From Mucilaginibacter inviolabilis (GTDB lineage Bacteria > Bacteroidota > Bacteroidia > Sphingobacteriales > Sphingobacteriaceae), in NCBI RefSeq assembly GCF_011089895.1, contig NZ_JAANAT010000001.1:2914001-2978000 (forward strand): DNA of 64,000 nucleotides, read 5' to 3'. Shown one piece after another: positions 7,949 through 17,660 of the stretch. The translations under genes were made by a program, and so were the position numbers. Numbering within the stretch: position 1 is the stretch's first letter; each line of letters starts with the position of its first letter. The notes beneath the pieces are model-generated. The model was not told the origin of the DNA and ran no database searches. It saw only the letters and a program-made list of their open reading frames with translations.

Positions 7949-10312
7949 ATGCAATTTCTAAAATCGACTATCCTGGCCATCACGCTTGCCTCTTCGGGCA
8001 TTCTAATGCAACCTTGCTACGGGCAAAACAACATTTACGTATCTAACAGCGGTAACGATAAAAATGATGGTACTTTTAAGCACCCCGTTCAGCATCTGGA
8101 AACAGCCTTGTCAAAAGCAAGCGGATATATTAATAATGATGTGGTTGTTATATTGCGGAGCGGCATTTATCCACTGCAAAAAACAATAGAAATAACCCCG
8201 GACAATTTCAAAGAGCATTCTTTGACCATTAGCTCATACCCCAACGAAAGAGTAACCATTACGGGTTCAAGCAAAATAAAACCGATATGGCAACCCTATA
8301 AAGGACACATCGTCAAAGCAAAATTATCTGTTGATTTTGTTCCTGATCAATTATTCATCAATGGTAAAAGCTTGCCGATGGCCCGTTACCCCAATTTTGA
8401 TTCCACAGCCAGGGTCTATAACGGAACGGCAAAGGATGCCATAAGCGAAAGCCGGGTAAAAACCTGGCAAACACCAGCCGGAGGCTATATTCATGCCTTA
8501 CACGCCGGGGAATGGGGCAGCTTTGATTATTTGATCACCGGGAAAGATGATAAGGATGTACTCACTTACGAAGGTGGCTGGCAAAACAACCGCCCTTCAC
8601 CTATGAATAAACAATATCGGTTTGTAGAAAATATTTTTGAAGAATTAGATGCTCCCGGCGAATGGTTTTATAATAAATTAACCCAAACGCTTTATCTGTA
8701 TCCGCCGGCAGGAGTCGATTTGAATAAGGCTGTATTTACCATTAGTGGTTTAACAGATCTTATACATGTCATCGGTAGTAAAGAGAAGCCTCTGAGTAAC
8801 ATCACCATTAAAGGCATCGACTTTACGCAAACGGCCCGGTCATTTATGCTGGCCAAAGAGCCTTTACTACGAAGCGACTGGAGGATGTATCGCGGAGGAG
8901 CAATCCTGCTCGACAGAACGGAACATGTAATCATCAGCTATTGTAATTTTTATGAGCTCGGCGGCAATGCGGTATTTTTAAGCAACTATAGCAAGAATGA
9001 TACTATCCGCGACAATCATATACATACCATTGGTGGTAATGCGATTGCTTTTGTTGGCAATCCCGACGCAGTACGGTCTCCCGCTTTTAGTTATGAAACT
9101 TTTGTTCCCTGGGACAAAATGGACTATCAACCCGGCCCTAAAAGTTCCGACTATCCACAATATTGTGTAGCCAGCGGCAACTTGATACATCATATTGGCA
9201 CTATTGAAAAACAAGTAGCAGGTGTACAGATCTCTATGTCGTCACATATTACGATAAGCCATAATACCATTTACCATACACCGAGGGCCGGGCTCAATAT
9301 GAGTGAAGGAACCTGGGGCGGGCATATGATCGAGTTTAATGATGTATTCAATACGGTATTGGAAACCGGCGATAACGGGGCTTACAATTCCTGGGGCAGG
9401 GACCGTTACTGGCGCCCGGAGCGTAACCTGATTGATAGCATAGTGGCGGCCAGGCCAGGCATCCAGTTTCTGGATGTAATTGATCCTATCATCATCCGTA
9501 ATAATCGTTTTCAGTGCGATCATGGCTGGGACATTGATCTGGACGATGGCAGCAGCAATTATCGTATATACAATAATGTTTGCCTGAGCGGGGGCTTAAA
9601 GCTACGTGAAGGCTACAATCGTACAGTTACCAATAACATCATTATCAATAATACCTTCCACCCGCATGTGTGGTTAAAAAACAGCAATGATGTATTTGAA
9701 CATAATATTGTAAGCTTGCCCTATGCCCCCATCCTGATGAATAACTGGGGCAAAAACATCGATCAAAATTTTTTCCTCACCAAAGAAGCGTTGACAGCGT
9801 CTCAGCATTTAGGCTTAGATAAAAACAGCACTTATGGTGATGCCCGGTTTATTGACGAAAAAAGTGGAAACTATCATTTAAAACCAGGCTCCCAGGCTTT
9901 AAAAACAGGCTTTAAAGATTTTGATATGAATTTTGGAGTTACCTCTGCTGTTCTAAGAAAACTGGCTCAAAAACCGACGATCAATCCTCTGGTTATTTCT
10001 GTAAATCAGGGTACACAAAACAGGATAGAGTGGCTGGGGGCACATTTTAAAAACATTGAGACCCTGGGAGAAAGATCGGCAGCCGGATTGCACGATAACA
10101 ATGGCGCATTGCTTACAGATCTGTCAGCAGCATCCCTTGCCGCAAAAAGCGGCTTAGAAAAGGGAGATGTGGTGATTAAGGCAAATGATGATAGTGTTAA
10201 TTCTGTAGAAGAATTACTTAAAATATACCAAAAAATTAAATGGATGGGAAAGGCTAAACTTGTTATCGTTCGCAACCAAAATGAGCAAGTAATCATTGTG
10301 AATTTTAAATAA
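7949..10312 (+). CDS. Secreted right-handed beta-helix protein with C-terminal PDZ-like domain
   Basis: A 787-residue exported protein. ATG 7949 gives a good signal peptide (MQFLKSTILAITLASSGILM, cleavage near CYGQ); an earlier in-frame start at 7916 only adds polar residues. After the signal comes the YVSNSGNDKNDGTFKHP motif seen at the start of many beta-helix glycan-active proteins, then a long parallel beta-helix (many N-N-x-I/F repeats such as RDNHIHTIGGNAI and YNNVCLSGGL). The GTWGGHMIEFNDV and ETGDNGAYNSWGRD stretches resemble helix-type glycosidase families such as GH120 or GH141 (from memory, unverified). Residues about 690-787 look like a PDZ domain (GLEKGDVVIKANDDSVNSVEEL). The position after susCD suggests a glycan enzyme. 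Confidence 0.8.
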   Translation: MQFLKSTILAITLASSGILMQPCYGQNNIYVSNSGNDKNDGTFKHPVQHLETALSKASGYINNDVVVILRSGIYPLQKTIEITPDNFKEHSLTISSYPNERVTITGSSKIKPIWQPYKGHIVKAKLSVDFVPDQLFINGKSLPMARYPNFDSTARVYNGTAKDAISESRVKTWQTPAGGYIHALHAGEWGSFDYLITGKDDKDVLTYEGGWQNNRPSPMNKQYRFVENIFEELDAPGEWFYNKLTQTLYLYPPAGVDLNKAVFTISGLTDLIHVIGSKEKPLSNITIKGIDFTQTARSFMLAKEPLLRSDWRMYRGGAILLDRTEHVIISYCNFYELGGNAVFLSNYSKNDTIRDNHIHTIGGNAIAFVGNPDAVRSPAFSYETFVPWDKMDYQPGPKSSDYPQYCVASGNLIHHIGTIEKQVAGVQISMSSHITISHNTIYHTPRAGLNMSEGTWGGHMIEFNDVFNTVLETGDNGAYNSWGRDRYWRPERNLIDSIVAARPGIQFLDVIDPIIIRNNRFQCDHGWDIDLDDGSSNYRIYNNVCLSGGLKLREGYNRTVTNNIIINNTFHPHVWLKNSNDVFEHNIVSLPYAPILMNNWGKNIDQNFFLTKEALTASQHLGLDKNSTYGDARFIDEKSGNYHLKPGSQALKTGFKDFDMNFGVTSAVLRKLAQKPTINPLVISVNQGTQNRIEWLGAHFKNIETLGERSAAGLHDNNGALLTDLSAASLAAKSGLEKGDVVIKANDDSVNSVEELLKIYQKIKWMGKAKLVIVRNQNEQVIIVNFK

Positions 10313-10542
10313 TGTACAATATGTTAGTAAGATCCCCTCTTATTGATTGGCGGACCATTTTCCTTAAAAAGTGGGTTTACATGGTTTACACAATTTACGG
10401 TTAACATCGATTTAAATATTTGACAATCAATAAATTAATTACATTTCACCATCAAATAGTGTTAACCATAATTTGTTCAGCCAAATAGCTGATTTACATG
10501 GTTAAAGCCGAAGTATTTCACGCCAATTAAATAAGGGGTTTA

Positions 10543-10800
10543 CTATGAAGCACTTTTACCGGTGGCGTTATTCTTTTTGATCAAATAACAAACAGCAATA
10601 GCTACAGCAATAACTGCTATATACATTGTCCAGGTATCCAGGGGGCAGTTTCCAATCGGATCAACTAATACATCGCACGGCTCACCTGGGTCATCGGCCA
10701 ATACCATAAATACATTACTTACAATTAACAAAAGCAGCAAAATTGCCCTTTTCCCGAAGACAGCCATATTCACTCTGTTTATGCTTCTAATTTTTTTCAT
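10543..10800 (-). CDS. 85-residue membrane mini-protein with C-terminal sorting-like tail
   Basis: A short protein made almost only of targeting signals. It has a basic N-terminus and hydrophobic segment (RAILLLLLIVSNVFMVLA), a short linker rich in Asp, Pro and Cys (DDPGEPCDVLVDPIGNCPLD), a second membrane segment (WTMYIAVIAVAIAVCYLI) and a basic tail (KKNNATGK). It starts 18 bases after the type IX-secreted protein on the same strand, so the two are probably co-transcribed. The layout resembles small Bacteroidota proteins of the GDPGGDP / P-I-D-G-G type and, in outline, CTERM sorting tails. I do not know its function. Confidence 0.75.
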   Translation of the reverse strand: MKKIRSINRVNMAVFGKRAILLLLLIVSNVFMVLADDPGEPCDVLVDPIGNCPLDTWTMYIAVIAVAIAVCYLIKKNNATGKSAS

Positions 10801-10818
10801 AAGAATTTGAATAAATAC

Positions 10819-13800
10819 CTATCTTTTTATAAATTTTCCTTGCCCAACCAGCGCCCCATTTAACCCATCATATAAATTAACGATGTATATGCCGGGGGTA
10901 AAATAGCCTACGTTGGCTGTCCAGCTGGAGCCCGTAACTTTTAGTTTGCTCATTACAAATCCGGTTGGACCAATAATGCTTAAGCTGTAAGCCTTGTTAG
11001 ATGATTTGTCCGCAATCTGCATTTGTATCTGCGACTCGGCGGGGTTAGGATAAACCTTAACCACAGCTCCGTTAGGAGCCTGTAACGTATAAACAATACT
11101 AATTTTCTGAGAATAGGTTACGGTTCCGTCCCGATCAGTTTGCTTTAACCGATATACATTATCCCCGGTTGAGGCCAGGAGATCGGTATAAGTATAATTA
11201 CTTGTACCATTGCTTTTAAGCTGATATATGGAGTTGAAATTACCTGCCTGATCCTGTTTTTCCAGCGCAAAAGAGGTAAAGTCCTCTTCATTCTCCACCA
11301 ACCAATTAATATCAATTCCTTTGGTTGCTTTTTTTCCTGTAAAACTGAGCAGATGATAATTTGACGGGATTTTATTAATAACCAGCTCAAATCTTTTGCC
11401 GCCATAGGTAGCTGCGTTATTCCTGTCTAAATTAAAATTATAGGTATTGTTATGAGTCATATCCAATGAATCATTCAATAACTTATCGTGTAAAAAAACG
11501 GTGTAGTAGCCGGGCAAACCACTTATTTCGGTTTTTGAAACTGTATATATGCCCGAGGTAGTAGCGCTGACATACAAGGGAATAATGGTTCTGGATGCAG
11601 AAAGCGTTGAATATTTGTTCAGGGCCAGCCTTACACTATCTGTACTATAACTTGAAAGATAAACGCTTGGCCCTAGTCCGTCTAAATCTATCCCGTCCTC
11701 TTGCTGATTATAGGCAGATAACCAACCATCCTTAAAATAAATGGCACAGTTATCATTACGAACACTATCGGCAGATAATTCTAATTTAATATCGGGAATA
11801 ACCTCATCAGTAGTTTGTGTTAAAACGGCATTTGCAGATGCTGTAACTGATGCCCTCACATTAGCAATATGCATTTGACCTGGGACAGACATCAGCAATG
11901 GGGTTGGTTGCTGGTTGGTACTTACTTTTGCAGCCTCTGTAAAAGTTACTGTTGTAGTGGGGCCTACAGTTGGGATACTGATAAAAAAGCCCTGCCCGCT
12001 GCCCAGATACCGCGACGCTCCGTTACCATCGCTATTCCCGGCTGTGCCAATGGTAGGATCCCAATAAGAATAGCCTTTGTTTACAGGATTAAAAACCAGA
12101 AACCTGGTTGAAACAGCTGCTGTATTAGAAAAATTAATCCCCGTTCCGCCAGATTTTAAATTGGTGTTATTTAAATCTAATGCACTGGCATAAGGATTGC
12201 CCAAAAGATAATACCCCGTACCCGGATTGTGCTTACTAAGCGTAGAAGAAGCTCCTGCGTAAGCCCATGGTGTAAAGGTAACAGAGCCCTGATTTAATGC
12301 ACCTGAAGCCGAAAGGGTAACGGTTTCGGGCGCCAAACCTACTGTCCCACCTTTTTGCCCGGTCCCGGTACCTAAGTTATTAATATTGTCACCGATAAAA
12401 TAAAACATAAAACCATTACCAACGGGTATGGTGGTATTGGCTACACCGGTGATATTAACGGTGTTACTACCTACAGTGAGTTTCTCCAAACCTTTAAAGG
12501 TTCCGGATGTAAATGTTGTATTACTAGTAGGCACATTTTCCTGATAAAAATATAAGGTTGGATTGTTATTAACGGTAGCATTAAATCCATTTGATGTACC
12601 TCCCAAACCCGAAATAAATGCCCTGGCGGCTACATAATTGACGTTAAAAATACCGCTCCCCGTATTAACCGGACTCGACATTAGACGGTAACCACGCTGG
12701 CTGGTGGAGCCACCCTGTAAATAGCGCTCCACATTTACATTTCCGGTTATTGGTGTAGTATAATTTATTGGCCCAACCGTAGCGCTTGAGGCAGCGGTTG
12801 ATTTTAACGTAAGATATGCTGCACTGCTGGTACCGGCCACAAGCTTTGCCGGGCTTACCATAGTTAATATGCCGGTAGGTGATACGGAAAAATTGCCCGT
12901 ACCTGCGCTCATTGTTGAAACACTGGCGGCATTGGCACCATTAAATGTTACTTTATTAAATACAGTACCCGCGGTGCTATTATCAAGCAATGTTTGTGCA
13001 CTTGTACCGTTAAAAAAGGTAGTACCCGTGCCCTGGGTGTATATGCCCCCACTGTTATTGGTATAATTACCCCCGATATAAAAATTAGCTAAACCCAGAT
13101 TAAGGGTACCCGTATTGTTAACCGCACCTTTAATAATAATATCACCCGCATCCTGGTTCACTACGGTAGATACCTGATTTGTCCAGCCACCCGTTACAGT
13201 AACAGTTGGGTCATTGGTATTTAAGTTCACAACACCGCCTCCTGTAGTCCAGTTGTTGCCAACGGTTAAACCCTGTGGCGCAGCCGTACCAATAGTGCTG
13301 TTTTTATCAACAACCTTTGTACTTGCACCGGAGAACGTCAGATTATAATACGCGGGAGCTATTGTATTAATATAGGTTGCCGAAGTGGTAGCAGAAGGTT
13401 CATTGGCGGTATAAACCGTTTGATTCTCGGCATTGTTATCACTAAACAAAGTGGTACCACTATTACCGCCGAATTCAAAATAAACATAAAAGTTATCTAT
13501 AAGGGGCGTAATAATGGGCGTTTTATTCCGTAGCTCAAAAGTGTTACTATTGCTGGCTGCAGTAGCCGCATAGCCCGTGTTATCAGCCACAACCTGACCG
13601 TAACCTGTAAAACCAATCACTCCTAGATTTAATCCGGCAAAACCTGTTATAGGAGGCGAAAAGTTTTTAACAAGATTCATTTGCCCTAATAGTGTTGTTG
13701 TCCCTTTTTCAACCGAAAAACTGGGATAACAAACCTGACCGCTACTTGCATTATTAACACCGTTACTGTTGAGTAAAACATTCCCGTTGATGGTCAATTG

Positions 13801-14427
13801 ATTTACCTGTGCGGAAAATAGAGCTACATCCGCCACCGTACTGGCTGGCTGTGTTGCAGCATCCCCCACTACAAGGTTACCCTGACAAAGCACATTCCCT
13901 GTTCCGGCTATGATAGCATTAAAAATATTCCTGTTGTCGGCTGCCCCTGCATAATGATTCTGCGTTATATTTCCAGTTACTGTTAATGTAATTGCGACAC
14001 CATTAACCGTTAACGGCATATTATACTTTGTTCCAAAGCTTTGCTGTGCCCCGGAGGTATTCCGTAAGTAATATGTTGCGGCTGTAACCCCATTATTGCC
14101 AAAGGTTAGGGATTTCCATGTTGTATTGGTGGCTACAATTGGAAAGTTGGTAAGTGTAATGGTGGTAGTGGTAGGAATTATACCTAAAAAATAGGTTGTA
14201 TAGGTTGTAGCTACTCCAATGTTTACATCATCGCCACTTCCGGGAACGCCATTGTTAACATTAACAGCTGTTCTGTTGAACCAGTTATTGGCATTACCCG
14301 CGTCGGTACTTGTCCCCCCTATCCAATCATAGACAGTAGCATTTGCCGTAGGAGCAATTAGCAGTGCAAACGAAAAGAGAATGATTTTAAAAATCAGTAA
14401 ACTACCAATATTGCTGTGTACTCTCAT
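10819..14427 (-). CDS. Large surface protein with type IX secretion sorting domain
   Basis: A 1202-residue exported protein. An N-terminal signal (LLIFKIILFSFALLIAPTANA) precedes a WIGGTSTDAGNANNW motif, common at the start of autotransporter-like surface proteins, and a long region of beta-helix-like repeats rich in Thr, Asn and Gly (for example WTTGGGVVNLNT, NTGTLNLGLANFYIGGNYTN). A middle region carries the RYLQGGSTSQRGYRLMSSPV motif seen in many such proteins. The C-terminus (last about 80 residues: VVKVYPNPAESQIQMQI to GQGKFIKR) is a type A type IX secretion sorting domain. It likely sits on the cell surface or is released. The binding target is unknown. Confidence 0.88.
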   Translation of the reverse strand: MRVHSNIGSLLIFKIILFSFALLIAPTANATVYDWIGGTSTDAGNANNWFNRTAVNVNNGVPGSGDDVNIGVATTYTTYFLGIIPTTTTITLTNFPIVATNTTWKSLTFGNNGVTAATYYLRNTSGAQQSFGTKYNMPLTVNGVAITLTVTGNITQNHYAGAADNRNIFNAIIAGTGNVLCQGNLVVGDAATQPASTVADVALFSAQVNQLTINGNVLLNSNGVNNASSGQVCYPSFSVEKGTTTLLGQMNLVKNFSPPITGFAGLNLGVIGFTGYGQVVADNTGYAATAASNSNTFELRNKTPIITPLIDNFYVYFEFGGNSGTTLFSDNNAENQTVYTANEPSATTSATYINTIAPAYYNLTFSGASTKVVDKNSTIGTAAPQGLTVGNNWTTGGGVVNLNTNDPTVTVTGGWTNQVSTVVNQDAGDIIIKGAVNNTGTLNLGLANFYIGGNYTNNSGGIYTQGTGTTFFNGTSAQTLLDNSTAGTVFNKVTFNGANAASVSTMSAGTGNFSVSPTGILTMVSPAKLVAGTSSAAYLTLKSTAASSATVGPINYTTPITGNVNVERYLQGGSTSQRGYRLMSSPVNTGSGIFNVNYVAARAFISGLGGTSNGFNATVNNNPTLYFYQENVPTSNTTFTSGTFKGLEKLTVGSNTVNITGVANTTIPVGNGFMFYFIGDNINNLGTGTGQKGGTVGLAPETVTLSASGALNQGSVTFTPWAYAGASSTLSKHNPGTGYYLLGNPYASALDLNNTNLKSGGTGINFSNTAAVSTRFLVFNPVNKGYSYWDPTIGTAGNSDGNGASRYLGSGQGFFISIPTVGPTTTVTFTEAAKVSTNQQPTPLLMSVPGQMHIANVRASVTASANAVLTQTTDEVIPDIKLELSADSVRNDNCAIYFKDGWLSAYNQQEDGIDLDGLGPSVYLSSYSTDSVRLALNKYSTLSASRTIIPLYVSATTSGIYTVSKTEISGLPGYYTVFLHDKLLNDSLDMTHNNTYNFNLDRNNAATYGGKRFELVINKIPSNYHLLSFTGKKATKGIDINWLVENEEDFTSFALEKQDQAGNFNSIYQLKSNGTSNYTYTDLLASTGDNVYRLKQTDRDGTVTYSQKISIVYTLQAPNGAVVKVYPNPAESQIQMQIADKSSNKAYSLSIIGPTGFVMSKLKVTGSSWTANVGYFTPGIYIVNLYDGLNGALVGQGKFIKR

Positions 14428-14909
14428 CAGATTATGACCAATTATTGAAATTCGGGCTGCTTAATATCTTTATTGATCAATACTTTTTATCCCTGCTTAT
14501 TTACTTGTGGTGGTGGGTCATTAATGGAAGTGTTATAAAGAACTATTTACTTAGTAATATGATGTGAATCAATTTAGCAACCACCGATATGATATAAATT
14601 TGACGGTTTTTAAGTTAAGTTTTAATGGCTTCGACACACAAGCAAATCATGCCGACGAAATGACAATCAGGCACGATGGAATTTCAATAAAATTGATAAT
14701 GAGCTAATTCTTACATGTTAGTTGTAAACCCCATGGATTACTTGTTACCATGGGAACATGTCCTAAAAGAAGGTTGTTATTGAATATTAAATATGCGTTG
14801 GGATTCAGTCAGATTTATTATTTATCTTATATCTTCTATTGTTGATGAATAAAGGAATCGCCCCTACTGATTATATTACCCACTTCAGCGTATCAGATAA
14901 AACTATTAT
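14428..14909. other. 482-base intergenic stretch without a recognisable gene
   Basis: This AT-rich gap separates the type IX-secreted protein (which reads away from it) from the downstream end of the barrel gene. It holds a short dyad, CCCATGG (14730-14736) with CCATGGG (14748-14754), and a TAAATTTG match to the -7 consensus on the plus strand at 14595-14602 with no gene after it. The stretch ATGAGCTAATTCTTACATGT at 14699 recurs in shortened form near 18986. I see no open frame worth calling. Confidence 0.4.
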
Positions 14910-15680
14910 TCAAAATCCAGAATCTCTGATTAGTTTATTATAGGATACGGTATTACCAAAATTGTACCGGAAACCTATCGTGAAGTGGGCATACTGGTCA
15001 GGAGCATTGTTTTTAAACTTAGCCGGAGGGTCATTGTAGCCATCAAGGCCTTCGCCAAAAGTATAATTATGCTCATAGCCCAGGGTAATGGTATAGCCAA
15101 CCTGATTGTATGAATCATAAATTTTAAACTCATAGCCAAAACGTAATGGTAAAACCAGGTTGATACTTTTGTCTTTACCCTGAAAGCCTTCTTTAGTACC
15201 CAAAGGGCCGTGATAATAAGAATTACTGGGATCGGAAAACGCGGGCGGGTTGCCACGCTGTATAAATTTCATGTTATTAGATATAGCACCGATCCCTGTA
15301 CCTACATAAAAGTTTTTAACCCCGTTTAAAAAACCATTGTCTGCATAATCAATAAAGCTACCTAATTGTACATCGGCATGCAGCAATAAAGCTTTATAAG
15401 CATTCTTGTACATACGTCCGTAAGCATCCTTGTCGGGGGTAAGTCCCCCTCCGGAAAGCGTACCAAACTGGTATTCAAGCGCAACAGGCACATAAGGATT
15501 AAAATTGTAGGCCAGGTTTAGGTTATAAATAGCATGCCAGTCCTGCCTTTTGGTATCGGCATAAGCCCTGCCATAACCAATACCGCCGCCAACACCCCAT
15601 TCATAATAATTATACCCTTCCTGTGCCTTTACCTTAAACCCTGCAACTGCTAAAACAAAAAACAGAATAAATTTTTTCAA
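14910..15680 (-). CDS. Outer-membrane beta-barrel protein
   Basis: A 256-residue exported protein with a clear signal peptide (MKKFILFFVLAVAGFKVKAQ). The rest is a series of amphipathic strands with aromatic girdles (YNYYEWGVGGGIGYGRAY, ALEYQFGTLSGG, FTIGFRYNFG), as in small outer-membrane barrels of the porin-family fold. The initiation codon is TTG at 15680: the in-frame codon stretch above it contains a stop, and no ATG would keep the signal peptide. It appears to be a single gene. The substrate or role is unknown. Confidence 0.78.
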   Translation of the reverse strand: MKKFILFFVLAVAGFKVKAQEGYNYYEWGVGGGIGYGRAYADTKRQDWHAIYNLNLAYNFNPYVPVALEYQFGTLSGGGLTPDKDAYGRMYKNAYKALLLHADVQLGSFIDYADNGFLNGVKNFYVGTGIGAISNNMKFIQRGNPPAFSDPSNSYYHGPLGTKEGFQGKDKSINLVLPLRFGYEFKIYDSYNQVGYTITLGYEHNYTFGEGLDGYNDPPAKFKNNAPDQYAHFTIGFRYNFGNTVSYNKLIRDSGF

Positions 15681-15814
15681 AGCTAAATTTTATGAGTTTC
15701 AAACAGAGCTCACCTAAATATATAGGGTATTTAATACGCCTAAGGTGACATTAGACATAAAGGCAAAAACATCCGATGAGTAAACAGAAATAATCGTTGA
15801 ATGGGGAGTAAGTC

Positions 15815-16912
15815 TCAAGCTATTTGCTCGCGTTTTTTGGAGCGCTCTTTGGAACGGATGCAGAAAGTGATCATCCAGTTAAAAATAATGGGAATTAATA
15901 GGATCACCGAAATCAAAAAGGTATTGCTCAGATCGCTGAAAAGTAACACAAAACCTATAGCGCCCAGGTTCATGCCCGCCAGCAACAGCGTGGCCTGTAA
16001 ATGGGTAAGCCCCAGCTTCAGCATACGGTGGTGCATATGGTTACGGTCGGCATCAAAGGGCGATACTCCTTTTAATATCCGCAGGGTGAATACCCGCAAC
16101 GTATCAAAAACAGGTCCTATCAATATAGCTACCGTAAGCGCAGGTGCGGTAAACAAATGCGGTACATCGGATACGCTGACCTTACTGATCTCGGTATATT
16201 TAATAGCCATCACTGCCGATACCAAACCGATGAGTAAAGCTCCCGTATCCCCCATAAATATTTTGGCCGGGGTGATGTTATAGCGTAAAAATCCCGCTAC
16301 CGCCCCTACCATGGCCAGGCAAATAGCAGCCAGTTCATACTGTTTTACCGACATCAGCATCAAAGCAAGGGTACCATTAACAATCAATCCGGTGGTGGCA
16401 GCAAGGCCATCTATCCCATCTATCAGGTTAAAGGAGTTTACAATCAGCATGATCAATAGGATAGAGAAGATAGCGCTGGGTACATAGGGCAAATTAAAAA
16501 TACCGAAGATGCCATACATGCTGGTGATCCGGATATCGCCCGGCAATACCAGAATGGCCGCCACAATAAACTGGATGAGGAATTTGGTGCTGGAGTTTAC
16601 GCCCGAAAGATCGTCCTTTAAACCCATAGCAAATAAAATGATACAGGCTATCAGCAAATAACTAATGGGCAGGGCTTTATCTATAATACTGAATAACAAG
16701 GTAGTGATAATAAAACTTACAAATATGGCCACACCACCCAGGCGTGGTATGCCATGGTCATGCTGTTTGCGGAAATGCCCTACATCATCATATAAATGAC
16801 GAGCCCGTGCCACATGTAAAATGGACGGTATGGCCAGTAAGGTGATCAGAGCGGCTACGACTATTACTAAGACATTATACAGGAAGTGATAAGAGTGTAA
16901 AAATTCCATCAT
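15815..16912 (-). CDS. Undecaprenyl-phosphate phosphosugar transferase, MraY/WecA/TagO family
   Basis: A 365-residue polytopic membrane enzyme with about 10-11 hydrophobic segments. It transfers a hexosamine 1-phosphate from UDP-sugar to undecaprenyl phosphate, the first step of surface-polysaccharide or O-antigen synthesis. Family motifs are visible: DDVGHFRKQHDHGIPRLGG near the N-terminus, LKDDLSG, the acidic NLIDGIDGLAATTG motif, FMGDTGALLIG and the C-terminal DRNHMHHRMLKLGL histidine motif, which favours the WecA/TagO branch over MraY. ATG 16912 and 16909 are both possible. No polysaccharide genes are adjacent, so it may serve a distant cluster. Confidence 0.88.
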   Translation of the reverse strand: MMEFLHSYHFLYNVLVIVVAALITLLAIPSILHVARARHLYDDVGHFRKQHDHGIPRLGGVAIFVSFIITTLLFSIIDKALPISYLLIACIILFAMGLKDDLSGVNSSTKFLIQFIVAAILVLPGDIRITSMYGIFGIFNLPYVPSAIFSILLIMLIVNSFNLIDGIDGLAATTGLIVNGTLALMLMSVKQYELAAICLAMVGAVAGFLRYNITPAKIFMGDTGALLIGLVSAVMAIKYTEISKVSVSDVPHLFTAPALTVAILIGPVFDTLRVFTLRILKGVSPFDADRNHMHHRMLKLGLTHLQATLLLAGMNLGAIGFVLLFSDLSNTFLISVILLIPIIFNWMITFCIRSKERSKKREQIA

Positions 16913-17307
16913 ATAGGCCTGAAGTTAAGAGCATGTATTTAAACTGTTCCTTTGCAATCACTGCGCATTATTCAACTATTTCACTCCATCCGGAGGTAAC
17001 ATATCGCCTGATATCCGATACTAAAATTAGCATATCAGGTGGTTCATTTTTAACATTCGACACGTAGTGATTTCTAATCGACGGAAAGGCATATACAACC
17101 GCCAAAACGGACAGCCCCAGAATAACTTTCAAAAACATTTGCCGGTAATCTTCCGAAAATTGGACTTATACTGCCTGCTGGCTATAATAATTATATTCCA
17201 GACTTTGACTGATGCTTTGGTAGTGCTGTTGATCTTATCTACTGATATTACAAAGCAGATGATCAGATATTTGCAAACAGGGATCTCAAAAAAATGAATC
17301 CATAAAG

Positions 17308-17340
17308 AAAGCCCTTAAATAAATTATTTAAGGGCTTTTT
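17308..17340 (-). terminator. Terminator downstream of the tRNA pair (symmetric)
   Basis: AAAGCCCTTAAAT and ATTTAAGGGCTTT pair around a short AT-rich loop. On the minus strand it lies 23 bases beyond tRNA-Lys and is followed by a T-rich run (TTTCTTTAT), so it probably ends the tRNA transcript. It has T residues on the plus side too and could work in both directions. Confidence 0.8.
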
Positions 17341-17362
17341 ACATCTTCGAAAAAATGATTTG

Positions 17363-17435
17363 TGATCCCGCTGGGATTCGAACCCAGGACCCCAACATTA
17401 AAAGTGTTATGCTCTACCAGCTGAGCTACGGAATC
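17363..17435 (-). tRNA. tRNA-Lys, anticodon TTT
   Basis: On the minus strand the acceptor GATTCCG pairs with CGGGATC, with A as discriminator. The D arm is GCTC/GAGC, the anticodon stem TAACA/TGTTG, and the loop CTTTTAA gives anticodon TTT (Lys). The T arm is CTGGG-TTCGAAT-CCCAG. There is no encoded CCA. It lies 51 bases from tRNA-Arg on the same strand, so they are probably one transcript. Confidence 0.96.
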
Positions 17436-17486
17436 ATTACTGTACTGAAATAAAAAGCCTCCCCAGGTTGCTTAGAGAGGCTTCTG

Positions 17487-17560
17487 TGATCCCATCAGGA
17501 TTCGAACCTGAGACCTACTGATTAGAAATCAGTTGCTCTATCCAGCTGAGCTATGGGACC
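17487..17560 (-). tRNA. tRNA-Arg, anticodon TCT
   Basis: On the minus strand the acceptor GGTCCCA pairs with TGGGATC and A is the discriminator. The D arm is GCTC/GAGC, the anticodon stem ACTGA/TCAGT, and the loop TTTCTAA gives anticodon TCT (Arg, AGA codons). The T arm has TTCGAAT between CTCAG and CTGAT. There is no encoded CCA. Confidence 0.96.
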
Positions 17561-17660
17561 ATCGCAATTTTTTCGCGGTGCAAAGATGCAAAATTATACG
17601 GAAATATCAATCAATTTTTTGAATTCTGTTAACTCTTAGATAACTGCAATATTTAAACGA

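Noticed and set aside
14595..14602. TAAATTTG match to the -7 consensus on the plus strand.
   Set aside because: No gene or hairpin-ended RNA follows on that strand, so it is likely chance in AT-rich DNA.
15801..16283. 160-codon plus-strand frame within the phosphosugar transferase gene.
   Set aside because: It is antisense to conserved membrane and catalytic segments of the transferase.
17067..17297. Open frame of 76 codons on the plus strand with one hydrophobic segment, ending 10 bases before a hairpin.
   Set aside because: It needs a GTG start, has no ribosome site or promoter box I can see, and the hairpin is better explained as the terminator of the minus-strand tRNAs.
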